64,000 bases of DNA from Salinicola halimionae (GTDB taxonomy: Bacteria > Pseudomonadota > Gammaproteobacteria > Pseudomonadales > Halomonadaceae): positions 1 through 64,000 of the forward strand of contig NZ_PZJQ01000007.1 in NCBI RefSeq assembly GCF_003206065.1, given 5' to 3'. The notes beneath the pieces were generated by a model. That model searched no databases. It was not told the DNA's origin and saw only the letters and a list, made by a program, of their open reading frames with translations. How positions within the stretch are numbered: the stretch's first letter is position 1; every line of letters begins with the position of its first letter. This document shows positions 27,873 through 36,896 of this stretch, piece by piece. The position numbers and the translations under genes were made by a program.

Positions 27873-29245
27873 ATGAACTGGTCCATGATCAAACCCGTGA
27901 TCGAACACGTGAACTGGCAAGTTTTCTGGCCGAACTCCGTTATGCCGATATCCCGCAACACGTCGTTGAGCGCTGCCAGGCGCTCTATCTCGATTGGCTG
28001 GGCTCCGCGCTGGCCGGCAAGGATCATGCGCCGATCCCGCTATTCGATCATTACAGCAAGCTGATGGGTCCCCATGATGGTGGCTGCCAGCAACTGACCG
28101 ACCGTCGCATGACCTCGCCCCACTTCGCGGCTTTCGTCAACGCGGCCGCCTCGCATGTGGTCGAGCAGGATGATCTGCACAACAGTTCCGTGCTTCACCC
28201 GGCAACCGTGGTCTTTCCTGCCGCACTGGCAACCGCCCAGGACCTGGGCAGCAGCGGTGAGGCGCTGATCACTGCCGCCGTAGCCGGTTACGAGGCGGGG
28301 ATTCGGATCGGCGAATTCCTCGGCCGCTCGCACTATCGCATCTTCCACACCACCGGCACCGCCGGCACGCTGGCCGCTGCCGTGGCCGCTGGCAAGCTGA
28401 TGGAACTCGACACCGACGGTTTCGTGAATCTGCTCGGCAACGCCGGCACCCAGGCTGCGGGGCTGTGGGAATTTCTGCGCGACGCCGCCGACTCCAAACA
28501 GCTGCATACCGCCAAGGCGGCCTCCGACGGTCTTCTCGCCGCCTACATGACTCAGAGCGGCCTGACCGGCGCGCATCACATTTTGGATGGCCCCCAGGGA
28601 ATGGCTGCGGGGATGTCCACGGACGCCGACCCGAGCCAATTGACGGACCGGCTCGGCGGACGCTGGGCGTTGGCCGAAACTTCATTCAAGTTTCACGCCT
28701 CCTGCCGCCATACGCATCCGGCAGCGGACGCCTTGCTGGCATTGATGCAGCGGGAGACGCTGACTCACGACGACGTCGAGACCGTCACGGCGAAAGTCCA
28801 CCAAGCGGCAATCGACGTGCTCGGGCCGGTGGTCGATCCGCGCACCATTCACCAGGCCAAGTTTTCGATGGGAAGCGTACTGGGGTTAATCGCGGTTCAT
28901 GGAGATGCCAGCCTGGCCAGCTTTCGGGATCACGCCCTGCAGGACGAGGCGGTGGCCAGTTTCCGCCAGCGTGTGTCGATGATGCTGGACCCGGAGGTGG
29001 ATGAAGCCTATCCGCAGCGCTGGCTGGGGCGTGTCGAGGTCACCACTCGCGACGGCCGCCGAATGAGTGCCGCCATCGATGAACCCAAGGGCGATCCGGG
29101 CAACACCCTGAGCCGGGATGAGCTGGAGGCGAAATTCCGCCGTCTCGTGACGTTCTCGGGTGCGGCCAGTAACGACGAAGTCATCAAGCTGATCGCCCAT
29201 GCCTGGAATCTGCCCGCCGTGGCACGCCTAGAGCCGCTGCTGTGA
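27869..29245 (+). CDS. MmgE/PrpD-family protein of the itaconate cluster
   Basis: This 458-residue protein belongs to the MmgE/PrpD family, which includes 2-methylcitrate dehydratase and cis-aconitate decarboxylase. Family features are LYLDWLGSALAGKDH (about 40-55), a helical core with FHTTGTAGTLAAAVAAGKLM (about 155-175), and the conserved KFHASCRHTHPAADALL (about 273-289). It overlaps the VOC gene by four bases. By position it matches PA0881. The family and operon are clear; whether it dehydrates, decarboxylates or isomerises a C5-C7 acid here cannot be told from sequence. Confidence 0.87.
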   Translation: MNELVHDQTRDRTRELASFLAELRYADIPQHVVERCQALYLDWLGSALAGKDHAPIPLFDHYSKLMGPHDGGCQQLTDRRMTSPHFAAFVNAAASHVVEQDDLHNSSVLHPATVVFPAALATAQDLGSSGEALITAAVAGYEAGIRIGEFLGRSHYRIFHTTGTAGTLAAAVAAGKLMELDTDGFVNLLGNAGTQAAGLWEFLRDAADSKQLHTAKAASDGLLAAYMTQSGLTGAHHILDGPQGMAAGMSTDADPSQLTDRLGGRWALAETSFKFHASCRHTHPAADALLALMQRETLTHDDVETVTAKVHQAAIDVLGPVVDPRTIHQAKFSMGSVLGLIAVHGDASLASFRDHALQDEAVASFRQRVSMMLDPEVDEAYPQRWLGRVEVTTRDGRRMSAAIDEPKGDPGNTLSRDELEAKFRRLVTFSGAASNDEVIKLIAHAWNLPAVARLEPLL

Positions 29246-29294
29246 GCGGGCGACCCGCTAGCACCGAATATCCGCTTTCTGAACAGGATCCGTC

Positions 29295-30494
29295 ATGACT
29301 GCTCAACCTCCTCGCCCCCTGGATGGCATTACCGTCGTCAGCCTGGAACACGCTATCGCCGCGCCCTTCTGCACGCGGCAACTCGCCGATCAGGGCGCCC
29401 GGGTGATCAAGATCGAACGCCCCGGCGTCGGCGACTTTGCCCGCGGCTATGACGAGCGTGTCCACGGCCTCTCCTCGCATTTCGTCTGGACCAATCGATC
29501 GAAGGAAAGCCTGACGCTCAATTTGAAACATGAGGCTGCCGAGCCCATCCTCGATGAGCTGCTCGGGGAAGCCGATGTGCTGGTGCAGAATCTGGCCCCC
29601 GGCGCCGCGGCCCGAATGGGGCTCGGCTTCGACACGCTGCACGAGCGGTTCCCCCGATTGATCGTTTGCGATATTTCCGGCTACGGTGAAGGCGGGCCCT
29701 TTGAGACCAAGAAGGCCTACGACCTGCTGATCCAGAGCGAAGCGGGGTTTCTCTCCGTCACCGGCGGCCCCGAACCTGACGCCATGGCCAAGGCGGGCTG
29801 TTCGGTCGCCGATATCGCCGCCGGCATGTACGCCTACAGCAACATCCTGTCCGCGTTGCTGCTTCGAGGGCGGACCGGCGAGGGCTCGCACATCGACGTC
29901 TCGATGTTGGAGAGCCTGGTCGAATGGATGGGTTATCCGATGTACTACGCTTTCGACGGCGCGACACCACCACCTCGCGCTGGTGCGTCCCACTCGACGA
30001 TCTACCCTTACGGCCCCTTCCCTACCGGCGACGGCGGTACGGTCATGCTCGGTTTGCAGAACGAACGGGAATGGCAGCTGTTCTGCGAGAAGGTCATGGA
30101 ACAGCCAACGCTGGCTGCGGACGAACGCTTCGATGCCAACTTCAAGCGCTCGGAAAATCGCGAATCCCTGCGCGCGCTGATTGACGAGGTCTTTGCCGAC
30201 CTCACGGCGGAGCAGGTTATCGCCCGACTCGATCACGCTCAGATTGCCAATGCCCACGTCAATGATATGGCAGGCGTTTGGAAGCATCCGCAGTTGGCGG
30301 CGCGAGATCGCTGGCGCGACGTGATGACACCCGGCGGGCAAGTACCGGCCGCGCTGCCGCCCGGACGCAACATGGCGTACGAACCGCGCATGGATGCGGT
30401 CCCTGCGCTTGGCGAACATAGCGAGACCATCCTCAAGCAGTTGGGCTACGCCGATGAGGACGTGAACACGCTGCGTCAGGCCGGTACGATTTGA
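29295..30494 (+). CDS. ict: Itaconate CoA-transferase (family III)
   Basis: This 399-residue family III (CaiB/BaiF) CoA-transferase would move CoA from succinyl-CoA to itaconate. It has the N-terminal LDGITVVSLEHAIAAPFCTR, the glycine loop VQNLAPGAAARMGLG (about 98-112), and AYDLLIQSEAGFLSVTG starting at residue 141, in which D143 is the expected nucleophile. AGGA lies upstream of the ATG. Position and length match PA0882 (Ict). The substrate is assigned by cluster order, and other dicarboxylates are possible. Confidence 0.87.
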   Translation: MTAQPPRPLDGITVVSLEHAIAAPFCTRQLADQGARVIKIERPGVGDFARGYDERVHGLSSHFVWTNRSKESLTLNLKHEAAEPILDELLGEADVLVQNLAPGAAARMGLGFDTLHERFPRLIVCDISGYGEGGPFETKKAYDLLIQSEAGFLSVTGGPEPDAMAKAGCSVADIAAGMYAYSNILSALLLRGRTGEGSHIDVSMLESLVEWMGYPMYYAFDGATPPPRAGASHSTIYPYGPFPTGDGGTVMLGLQNEREWQLFCEKVMEQPTLAADERFDANFKRSENRESLRALIDEVFADLTAEQVIARLDHAQIANAHVNDMAGVWKHPQLAARDRWRDVMTPGGQVPAALPPGRNMAYEPRMDAVPALGEHSETILKQLGYADEDVNTLRQAGTI

Positions 30495-30594
30495 CGGGGC
30501 CCTCCCGAATCCTGGCTGATAGTCTGACGCCTGCCGTCCAACGCCCACCCATTCATTCGCTCACGACTTATTTGTCCACGTAAGGAATCGGCTC

Positions 30595-31419
30595 ATGAGC
30601 TCGACCACACCACCTCGTTCCGCCCTGTTCGTACCGGCCAATCGCCCCGAGCGCATTCCCAAGGCGCTCGCCAGCGGTGCCGACATCGTGATCGTCGATC
30701 TGGAAGATGCCGTTGCCCCCGAAGCCAAGTCGGAGGCGCGGCGCGCACTGGGCGAGTTTCTCGAAGGCGCCCCGCACGGCGCGATCTGGGTGCGAATCAA
30801 CGCTGCCGATACCGCGGATTTCGCAGAGGACCTGGCCCTCTGCCGTGATCAGTCAGGTATTGCCGGCCTCGTGGTACCCAAGGCAGAAAGTGTGGACACC
30901 CTAGCCCAAGCTGGCACTTTGGGACTGGCGCTGATCCCGCTGATCGAAAGTGCCAAGGGGCTGCAGGCCTTACCCGAGCTCGCCCGGTGCCCGGGCGTTC
31001 TGCAGTTGAGCTTCGGCGCGCTGGATCTCGGTCTGGATCTGGGTATCGAGCCAAATAGCGAAGGCGGCGATTGGATGTTGAATCAGGCCCGCTATCAGCT
31101 GCTGCTGCAGTCACGTCTGGCTGGCCTCGCGCCTCCCATCGATACGGTCCACCCTGAATTTCGCGAGATGACGATCGTGGAGCGAGCCGCCAGGCGTGCG
31201 GCCGAAATGGGCTTCTGCGGCATGCTCTGCATTCATCCGCGTCAGGTCGACGTGGTCAATGACACCTTCCTGCCCACCAGAGATCAACTCGCCTGGGCGA
31301 CGCGCGTGATCGAGGCCGCCGAGCGAGACGCTGGCGCCGGGCAGGTCGATGGCCAGATGATCGATGCGCCGGTCATGGCACGGGCACGGCGACTACTGGC
31401 CAGCGCCAGACGAGATTGA
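30595..31419 (+). CDS. ccl: (S)-Citramalyl-CoA lyase (CitE-like)
   Basis: This 274-residue TIM-barrel lyase of the CitE family would split citramalyl-CoA into acetyl-CoA and pyruvate. The opening SALFVPANRPERIPKALASG and the IVIVDLEDAV element (residues 31-40, acidic E37/D38) are conserved, as are LVVPKAESVD (about 93), LIPLIESAKGL and the metal-site LSFGALDLGLDLG. AAGGA precedes the ATG. It follows ict by 100 bp and is ended by a strong hairpin at 31628. It corresponds to PA0883. Confidence 0.88.
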   Translation: MSSTTPPRSALFVPANRPERIPKALASGADIVIVDLEDAVAPEAKSEARRALGEFLEGAPHGAIWVRINAADTADFAEDLALCRDQSGIAGLVVPKAESVDTLAQAGTLGLALIPLIESAKGLQALPELARCPGVLQLSFGALDLGLDLGIEPNSEGGDWMLNQARYQLLLQSRLAGLAPPIDTVHPEFREMTIVERAARRAAEMGFCGMLCIHPRQVDVVNDTFLPTRDQLAWATRVIEAAERDAGAGQVDGQMIDAPVMARARRLLASARRD

Positions 31420-31895
31420 AGAGAGACGTTGTCGGTGGCCGACTATTTGCTTGCCATTGGCGCTCGACTCCTTCGAACCGAGCATCCCCGGTGGAACAGG
31501 ATTGAAAGTTAACTTTTGTGACGTTGCGCTTTCTGGTCGACGCAACCTGCTGGAATGCTCCCGATCCATCGCCAGTGAACGATATCGCAATTATGAGGAC
31601 GAAAGCACCGGAAGATTCGTCCACCCGAAGCCTAAAAGATACTTTTAGGCTTTGAATTTATTAGTTTTTATATTTTCAATATGCAGGTTACCCGGATCTT
31701 ATTCACCGACGTTAGCTAGACTTTTTAAACTTTTTAAACCAAAAATAAACCACTCTTTTCCTGATTCAACCCTTCGAGTCCCACCTAAGGTTGAATATAC
31801 GAGTTCACGTTATTTTTCGCATACTCCGCATGGCATCGCAGGTAAGGCGTTTTCAAAGACGCCAAGACGACAGAACAACTCAGGAGTGAAATGCC
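31420..31895 (+). promoter_or_regulatory. Non-coding region between the lyase gene and dctP
   Basis: The 476-bp gap carries the terminator at 31628-31652, then an AT-rich stretch (31653-31760) with a short direct repeat (CTTTTTAAA twice near 31722-31738). The TRAP genes therefore probably have their own promoter in 31660-31870. No regulator-binding site could be named, and I see no gene in it. Confidence 0.5.
31628..31652 (+). terminator. Intrinsic terminator after the citramalyl-CoA lyase gene
   Basis: A perfect 11-bp stem (AAGCCTAAAAG / CTTTTAGGCTT) with a three-base loop is followed by a T-rich tail. It closes the enzyme operon and separates it from the TRAP genes. Confidence 0.75.
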
Positions 31896-32906
31896 ATGTC
31901 TCTCATCAATCCAAAAACCCTAGTTGGCGCTATCGGGGTTGCCATCCTGATGGGTGGCGTCGCGAACGCTCAGGCGCAGGACCCCATTGTCATCAAGTTC
32001 TCCCATGTGGTGGCCAATGACACACCCAAGGGGCAAGGCGCTCAGTTACTGCAAAAGCTGGTGAAAGAACGTCTTGGCGACAAGGTCAAGATCGAGGTCT
32101 ATCCCAACTCCTCTCTTTATGACGACACCAAAGGGTTGAACGCATTGCTGACTGGCGACGTTCAACTACTGGCGCCATCGATGGCCAAGCTTGGCGAGTA
32201 CAGCCCCAGCGTGCAGCTCATGGATCTGCCATTCCTGTTCGACGACATGGAGGCAGTTACCCGTTTCGAGCAAGGCGATGGCGGCAAACAGATTCTGGAA
32301 TCGATGCAGGACAACAACATTCTGGGCCTCGCCTACTGGCACAACGGCATGCGCCAGCTGACTTCCAACGAGCCGTTGATCGAACCGAAAGACGCCCGTG
32401 GCATGAAACTTCGCGTCGAGCCTTCCGACGTGCTCGCAGCTCAGATCAACGAACTGCATGCCATTCCTCGCAAGATGGCTTTCGGTGAGGTCTATCAAGG
32501 CATGCAGACGGGTGTCATCGACGGTCAGGGCGGCAATACCTGGTCCAACATCTACACCCAGAAGTGGAACGAAGTGCAGAGCGACATGACCGAGTCCAAT
32601 AACGGCGTGCTCGACTACATGTTGATTACCAATGCCAAGTTCTGGAACGGCCTGCCCGACGACGTGCGTACCACCCTTGACGACATCCTGGCGGAAGTCA
32701 CGGAGTCAGTGAATTCCAAGGCAGACGAACTCAACGAGCAAGCCAAGAAGGATATCATCGCCGCGGGCGGCACCGAGGTTCACGAACTCACGCCGGAGCA
32801 GGTCAAGGCCTGGCGTGACGCCATGAGCCCGGTACTCGACGAGTACCGCGATGAAATCGGTAGCGATCTGGTCGATGCCGCTCAGCAGTCCAACAACGCG
32901 AACTGA
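31896..32906 (+). CDS. dctP: TRAP transporter substrate-binding protein (DctP)
   Basis: This 336-residue periplasmic protein binds the substrate of a TRAP dicarboxylate transporter. The signal peptide (GAIGVAILMGGVANAQAQ) ends near residue 29. DctP features follow: IKFSHVVANDTPKGQGA, VYPNSSLYDDTKGLNAL, MDLPFLFDDM and KDARGMKLRVEPSDV, whose arginine normally grips the carboxylate of the ligand. AGGAG lies before the ATG. It sits directly after the itaconate genes, so itaconate or a related acid is the likely ligand, by analogy with PA0884. Confidence 0.92.
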   Translation: MSLINPKTLVGAIGVAILMGGVANAQAQDPIVIKFSHVVANDTPKGQGAQLLQKLVKERLGDKVKIEVYPNSSLYDDTKGLNALLTGDVQLLAPSMAKLGEYSPSVQLMDLPFLFDDMEAVTRFEQGDGGKQILESMQDNNILGLAYWHNGMRQLTSNEPLIEPKDARGMKLRVEPSDVLAAQINELHAIPRKMAFGEVYQGMQTGVIDGQGGNTWSNIYTQKWNEVQSDMTESNNGVLDYMLITNAKFWNGLPDDVRTTLDDILAEVTESVNSKADELNEQAKKDIIAAGGTEVHELTPEQVKAWRDAMSPVLDEYRDEIGSDLVDAAQQSNNAN

Positions 32907-32916
32907 GTGACGATCC

Positions 32917-33579
32917 ATGCTGCTACGCATCTGGAACTCACTGGAGGAGGGCCTTGTGGCCCTCCTGTTGACAGCGATGACCCTGTTGACCTTCTTCTAC
33001 GTGGTCGTCACCAATCTCTATGACGTTTTCTACGATCTCGGCGACGCTTATCCGGCGCTCGAGGAGCCCGCCTTCGCCGTCGGCGACTGGCTATTGGGTC
33101 TGGGTCAGCAGATGACCTGGAGTCTGGCGATGACGACGACGATCTTCGCCTGGCTGATTTTCCTGGGGATCGCTTACGGCGTGCGCATTGGCGCGCACAT
33201 CGGCGTCGACCTGCTGGTCAGACTACTGCCGGAAAAGCTGCAGCGAGTCTGCGGCGTACTCAGTTGTCTGATTTTCATGGCCTATGCCGGCCTGCTGATG
33301 GTTTCGAGCGCGCAGTGGGTAAGCTCCCTGATGACCAGCAATATCGGTGTCGAAGACCTGGGCACATTCGGCCTTAGGGAGTGGCACGTGACGCTAATTC
33401 TGCCGATCGGATTTGCACTGATCATCGCACGACTGCTGGAAGTGCTGATTCGCATTCTGCGAGGTCAGCAGTTAGGTCTGGAGCAGAGCAATGAAGTCAG
33501 CGATGCGCTGTCGCTGCTGGACGATACCGAAACTGCCCGCACCGAGACGAACACCGACTCCCGGAGAACACGGTCGTGA
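32917..33579 (+). CDS. dctQ: TRAP transporter small membrane subunit (DctQ)
   Basis: This 220-residue protein has four membrane helices, as DctQ requires: LVALLLTAMTLLTFFYVVVT near the start, MTTTIFAWLIFLGIAYGVR (about 74-92) with the conserved GVR.G motif region, VCGVLSCLIFMAYAGLLM and HVTLILPIGFALIIARLLEV. It starts 10 bp after dctP and overlaps the GTG start of dctM by four bases. The polar C-terminal tail (about 190-220) is longer than average. Confidence 0.92.
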   Translation: MLLRIWNSLEEGLVALLLTAMTLLTFFYVVVTNLYDVFYDLGDAYPALEEPAFAVGDWLLGLGQQMTWSLAMTTTIFAWLIFLGIAYGVRIGAHIGVDLLVRLLPEKLQRVCGVLSCLIFMAYAGLLMVSSAQWVSSLMTSNIGVEDLGTFGLREWHVTLILPIGFALIIARLLEVLIRILRGQQLGLEQSNEVSDALSLLDDTETARTETNTDSRRTRS

Positions 33580-34859
33580 CGATTGCCTTCCTGTTCATAT
33601 CGCTTTTCGTACTCATGTTCATCGGTGTGCCCATCGCGGTCTCGTTGGGCCTGTCGAGCGCGCTGACTATCCTGCTGTTCAGCCAGGACTCATTGCAGTC
33701 GCTGGCCATCAAGCTATTCGCCACCTCCGATCATTACACGCTACTGGCGATTCCGTTCTTTCTGCTATCCGGCGCGTTCATGACCAGCGGCGGCGTGGCG
33801 AAGCGACTGATCGACTTCGCCAACGCCACCGTTGGGCATTTCCGTGGCGGGCTGCCGATCGCTTCCGTACTCGCTTGCGTTCTATTTGCCGCGTTATCCG
33901 GCTCTTCACCGGCTACGGTCGCTGCCGTCGGGTCGATCGTGATCGCCGGAATGGTGCGCTCAGGCTACACCCGCAGCTTTGCCACCGGCATCGTGTGCAA
34001 CGCGGGCACGCTGGGCATTCTGATTCCGCCGTCGATCGTGATGGTCGTCTATGCTGCTGCGACGTCTACCTCCGTCGGCAAGCTGTTCATGGCTGGCGTC
34101 GTGCCTGGTGTGCTGTTGGGGGTATTACTGATGGTGGCGATTTACATCATCGCCCGCATCAAGAACATGCCTGCCCAGCCCCGCGTCACACCGCGGGAAT
34201 GGTTTCGCGCTGCCCGTAAATCGATGTGGGGGTTGCTACTGATCGTAGTGATCCTCGGCGGCATCTACTCGGGGATCTTTACCCCCACCGAAGCGGCGGC
34301 AGTCGCAGCGGTGTATGCGGCGTTCGTCTCACTGGTGGTCTATCGCGATATCGGACTCAAGGAGTGCCCTCGGGTCATTCTGGACGCCGCACGCCTCAGC
34401 GTCGTGCTGATGTTCATCATCGCCAACGCGATGTTGTTCGCCCATGTGCTGACTACCGAGCAGATCCCCCAGTCGATTACGGCGTGGGTCGTGGAACAGG
34501 GTTTCTCGCCGATTACGTTCCTGCTGGTACTCAACCTGGTGCTGCTGGTGGCGGGTAGTTTCATGGAACCTTCGGCGATCATTCTGATCCTGGCGCCGAT
34601 CCTGTTCCCGATTGCCATGCAACTGGGCATCGATCCGATCCATCTCGGTGTCATCATGGTGGTCAACATGGAAATCGGCATGCTGACGCCGCCAACGGGA
34701 CTCAACTTGTTCGTGGCTTCGGCTGTCACCGGCCAGCCGCTGACAGCGGTCATCCGGGCCTCGGCGCCCTGGTTGATTCTGCTATTGGCGTTCCTGCTAC
34801 TGATCACCTACGTCCCCTTCATCTCGCTCGGCTTGCCGAACTGGCTGGGCATGCCCTAA
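33576..34859 (+). CDS. dctM: TRAP transporter large membrane subunit (DctM)
   Basis: This 427-residue protein is the sodium-coupled transport subunit of the TRAP system, with about 12 hydrophobic segments. The family marks are ALSGSSPATVAAVGSIVIAG (about 103-122), GTLGILIPPSIVMVVYA (about 148-164), IFTPTEAAAVAAVYA (about 229-243) and VNMEIGMLTPPTGLNLFV near residue 365. It starts at a GTG coupled to the end of dctQ. A clear terminator follows. Confidence 0.94.
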   Translation: MTIAFLFISLFVLMFIGVPIAVSLGLSSALTILLFSQDSLQSLAIKLFATSDHYTLLAIPFFLLSGAFMTSGGVAKRLIDFANATVGHFRGGLPIASVLACVLFAALSGSSPATVAAVGSIVIAGMVRSGYTRSFATGIVCNAGTLGILIPPSIVMVVYAAATSTSVGKLFMAGVVPGVLLGVLLMVAIYIIARIKNMPAQPRVTPREWFRAARKSMWGLLLIVVILGGIYSGIFTPTEAAAVAAVYAAFVSLVVYRDIGLKECPRVILDAARLSVVLMFIIANAMLFAHVLTTEQIPQSITAWVVEQGFSPITFLLVLNLVLLVAGSFMEPSAIILILAPILFPIAMQLGIDPIHLGVIMVVNMEIGMLTPPTGLNLFVASAVTGQPLTAVIRASAPWLILLLAFLLLITYVPFISLGLPNWLGMP

Positions 34860-34889
34860 GGAGAAGACGCGACGCGCGATGTCAATTCG

Positions 34890-34915
34890 GAGGGCGCCAT
34901 CAGGCGCCCTCTTCA
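34890..34915. terminator. Terminator between dctM and the convergent PP2C-kinase gene
   Basis: A 9-bp GC stem (GAGGGCGCC / GGCGCCCTC) with an ATCA loop at 34890-34911 is followed by TTCATTTGTT. It serves dctM and may also work for the leftward gene. Confidence 0.75.
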
Positions 34916-34984
34916 TTTGTTGCGTTTGCTCCGTCTACCGCGGTTCGCTCTCATCGCCTCTCGGCTAGCCGAAATGTCAGATAT

Positions 34985-36739
34985 CTACTTCAGCCACCAG
35001 GACAGAATCAGCATGAACAGCAACACGGTCGCGATCGCCTGCCACACGTTCGCCGGCTCACGCCACGGCGGACGCGGACTGTCTTCTTCATGCTTGGGTG
35101 CCGGCCGCAGATGATAGGCAAACTCGGAGAGGCGCCGGAATCTCAGGGCCCGTAGTGGATCGAGCGAACGTCTGAAAGCATCGTCGAGATCGCTGCTGAT
35201 TGCCGAGTTGCTGAGCTGCGCGCGGCGATAGGTCATCTGCTCCAGATCAGTATGACTGCGCAGATGATTCGGCAGCAGGGTGTAGGGCAGATGACCGGTG
35301 AGCATCCAGTAGACCGTCGAGGCCAACGAATATTGATCACTGCGTCGGCCGACTTCGGTATCCAGCGCGTACTCCGGCGCGCTGTGCTCGGTTAGCCCAA
35401 TCTGTCGTGCCAACTCACGGGCCTCGCCCTGACCATCGCCCTCGCGCTTGTGGCAAGCACCGAAGTCCGTCAGCAGCAGGCTGCCATGCCGATCGATCAG
35501 GATATTGTCGGGGTGAATATGCTGATGCAGCACATCATGACGGTGAAGCGCCTGTACCGCCTTGACCAGTTGACGCGCGATCTCGAGGCGCTGTTCCAGG
35601 CTCGCCTGCGGGTGTTTCCCCAGCCACTCGGTCAGTGTCTCACCATCGACATAGCTCATCAGATAATAGAGATAACGGCGTGTTCGCGCCGGCTCCATCA
35701 CCTTGACCACGAACGGCGAGTTGACGCGTTCGACCACCCACTGCTGCAACCCGAAATGTTCGAGATAGACGTTGCGCATCGACAGTTCCGGGCTGGGTGC
35801 CTTCATCACCATATCGCGGCCGCTGCGAATATCGCGCACGTGGTAAAGCCGAGCCTTGGCGGTACGCGACAGCACCTCCATGACCTCGAGGCCATCGAGT
35901 CGCTCGCCTCGAGAAAGCTCCGGCGGCACCGGCAGATGATGAAAGACCCGAAGCTGCTCGTCACTCTCGTCTTCCGATAAGCGGTCAACCCGTACCAGCT
36001 GAAAACAGAACTGATTGGCGTTGTAGCCTCGCTCGATAGCGCGCTGATTGGCGGCCTCGGCGAGCCGCTCGCAGGCGGCGTCCAGATCGCTGACATCGGC
36101 GCGAATCAGCTGCACGTACTCGGACGGTACCAGCGTGCCGCGAACGGCCTGCGTCATGAACAGAAACAGATCGCCCTGCTTGAGCGCGAAGCTGGAGTAA
36201 TCGATATCGACGTGGCCATCCATCCCCAATGCCCGCGAGGGGTATCGATAACCACCCAGATCGGTGACATGGTCCCGCGTCAGCTGCTCGAACTCCGCGC
36301 CACGAATGCGGTAGACCAGAGTATCGCCCATATGGAAGAGGTGCGCCTCGTGCTGATGAAAGATCATCGCCGACAGCGAACAGATATAGCTGCCCCCTTC
36401 GATGTAACCGCTCTGGCTATGGCACCAGCTGTTCAGGGCCCGCAGTACCCGCGTCGCCGAAGTCTTGATGTCCCAATGACCGGGTGTCGAATAGTAGTCG
36501 GCCAGAAAGCCGCGCACGCTGAGATCGCCAGCTTGCTTGGCGATTGAATTGCGCCAGGTGGAATCACTGATTAGCGCGCACCCCCCCTTGGAGGTCAGTT
36601 GCTCGCCCTGGGGAATCTGTACCGACATCGAACTGCGATGGCGATGCAGATCCGGCGCGACGAAGGCCTGACCATAGGTCAGTGACAGCGAGCTTCTCGA
36701 CAACGGTTTTCTCCATTGGATCGACGAACGACGAGTCAT
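34985..36739 (-). CDS. PP2C phosphatase - Ser/Thr kinase fusion with degenerate active sites, membrane-anchored
   Basis: From the ATG at 36739 (a TTG at 36766 is also possible) the product is 584 residues. Residues 20-250 follow the PP2C outline of bacterial bifunctional phosphatase-kinases, with VRGFLADYYSTP (75-86) and HMGDTLVYRIR (136-146). The NQD motif is missing, DGV is ISDST (57-61), and the metal-binding SDG is MTQ (195-197). Residues 280-545 are a kinase fold with K313, TDFG (424-427) and APEYAL, but the HRD aspartate is replaced: HQHIHPDN at 405-412. A helix at about 565-583 anchors the C-terminus. Both catalytic sites therefore look damaged, though the frame is intact. It may be a scaffold or sensor; the fold calls are strong, loss of activity is inferred. 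Confidence 0.85.
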   Translation of the reverse strand: MTRRSSIQWRKPLSRSSLSLTYGQAFVAPDLHRHRSSMSVQIPQGEQLTSKGGCALISDSTWRNSIAKQAGDLSVRGFLADYYSTPGHWDIKTSATRVLRALNSWCHSQSGYIEGGSYICSLSAMIFHQHEAHLFHMGDTLVYRIRGAEFEQLTRDHVTDLGGYRYPSRALGMDGHVDIDYSSFALKQGDLFLFMTQAVRGTLVPSEYVQLIRADVSDLDAACERLAEAANQRAIERGYNANQFCFQLVRVDRLSEDESDEQLRVFHHLPVPPELSRGERLDGLEVMEVLSRTAKARLYHVRDIRSGRDMVMKAPSPELSMRNVYLEHFGLQQWVVERVNSPFVVKVMEPARTRRYLYYLMSYVDGETLTEWLGKHPQASLEQRLEIARQLVKAVQALHRHDVLHQHIHPDNILIDRHGSLLLTDFGACHKREGDGQGEARELARQIGLTEHSAPEYALDTEVGRRSDQYSLASTVYWMLTGHLPYTLLPNHLRSHTDLEQMTYRRAQLSNSAISSDLDDAFRRSLDPLRALRFRRLSEFAYHLRPAPKHEEDSPRPPWREPANVWQAIATVLLFMLILSWWLK

Positions 36740-36813
36740 CAGGCAAGCTCGGATACGCAACCACAAGCGGCGGCGGCACCAACGCGCCGTCGGGACACGG
36801 TTCGTCGCCCGGG

Positions 36814-36843
36814 TTGGTAATCGGACTAGCCTATTCGTATAAT
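36814..36843 (+). promoter_or_regulatory. Sigma-70 promoter of ppa
   Basis: TTGGTA (36814-36819), an 18-bp spacer and a perfect TATAAT (36838-36843) lie about 55 bp before the ppa start codon. Confidence 0.6.
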
Positions 36844-36896
36844 TCTCGGGATTTTCGCCCGCTGGCGTTCAACCTGCAAACCGCAAGGACTCAACG

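Noticed and set aside
29184-30548. A 454-codon leftward frame opposite the CoA-transferase gene
   Set aside because: The rightward strand carries a complete, motif-rich family III CoA-transferase; the antisense product shows no domain.
34985-36739. A frameshifted or broken PP2C-kinase gene
   Set aside because: The frame runs through both domains and the final membrane helix without interruption; only key residues differ.
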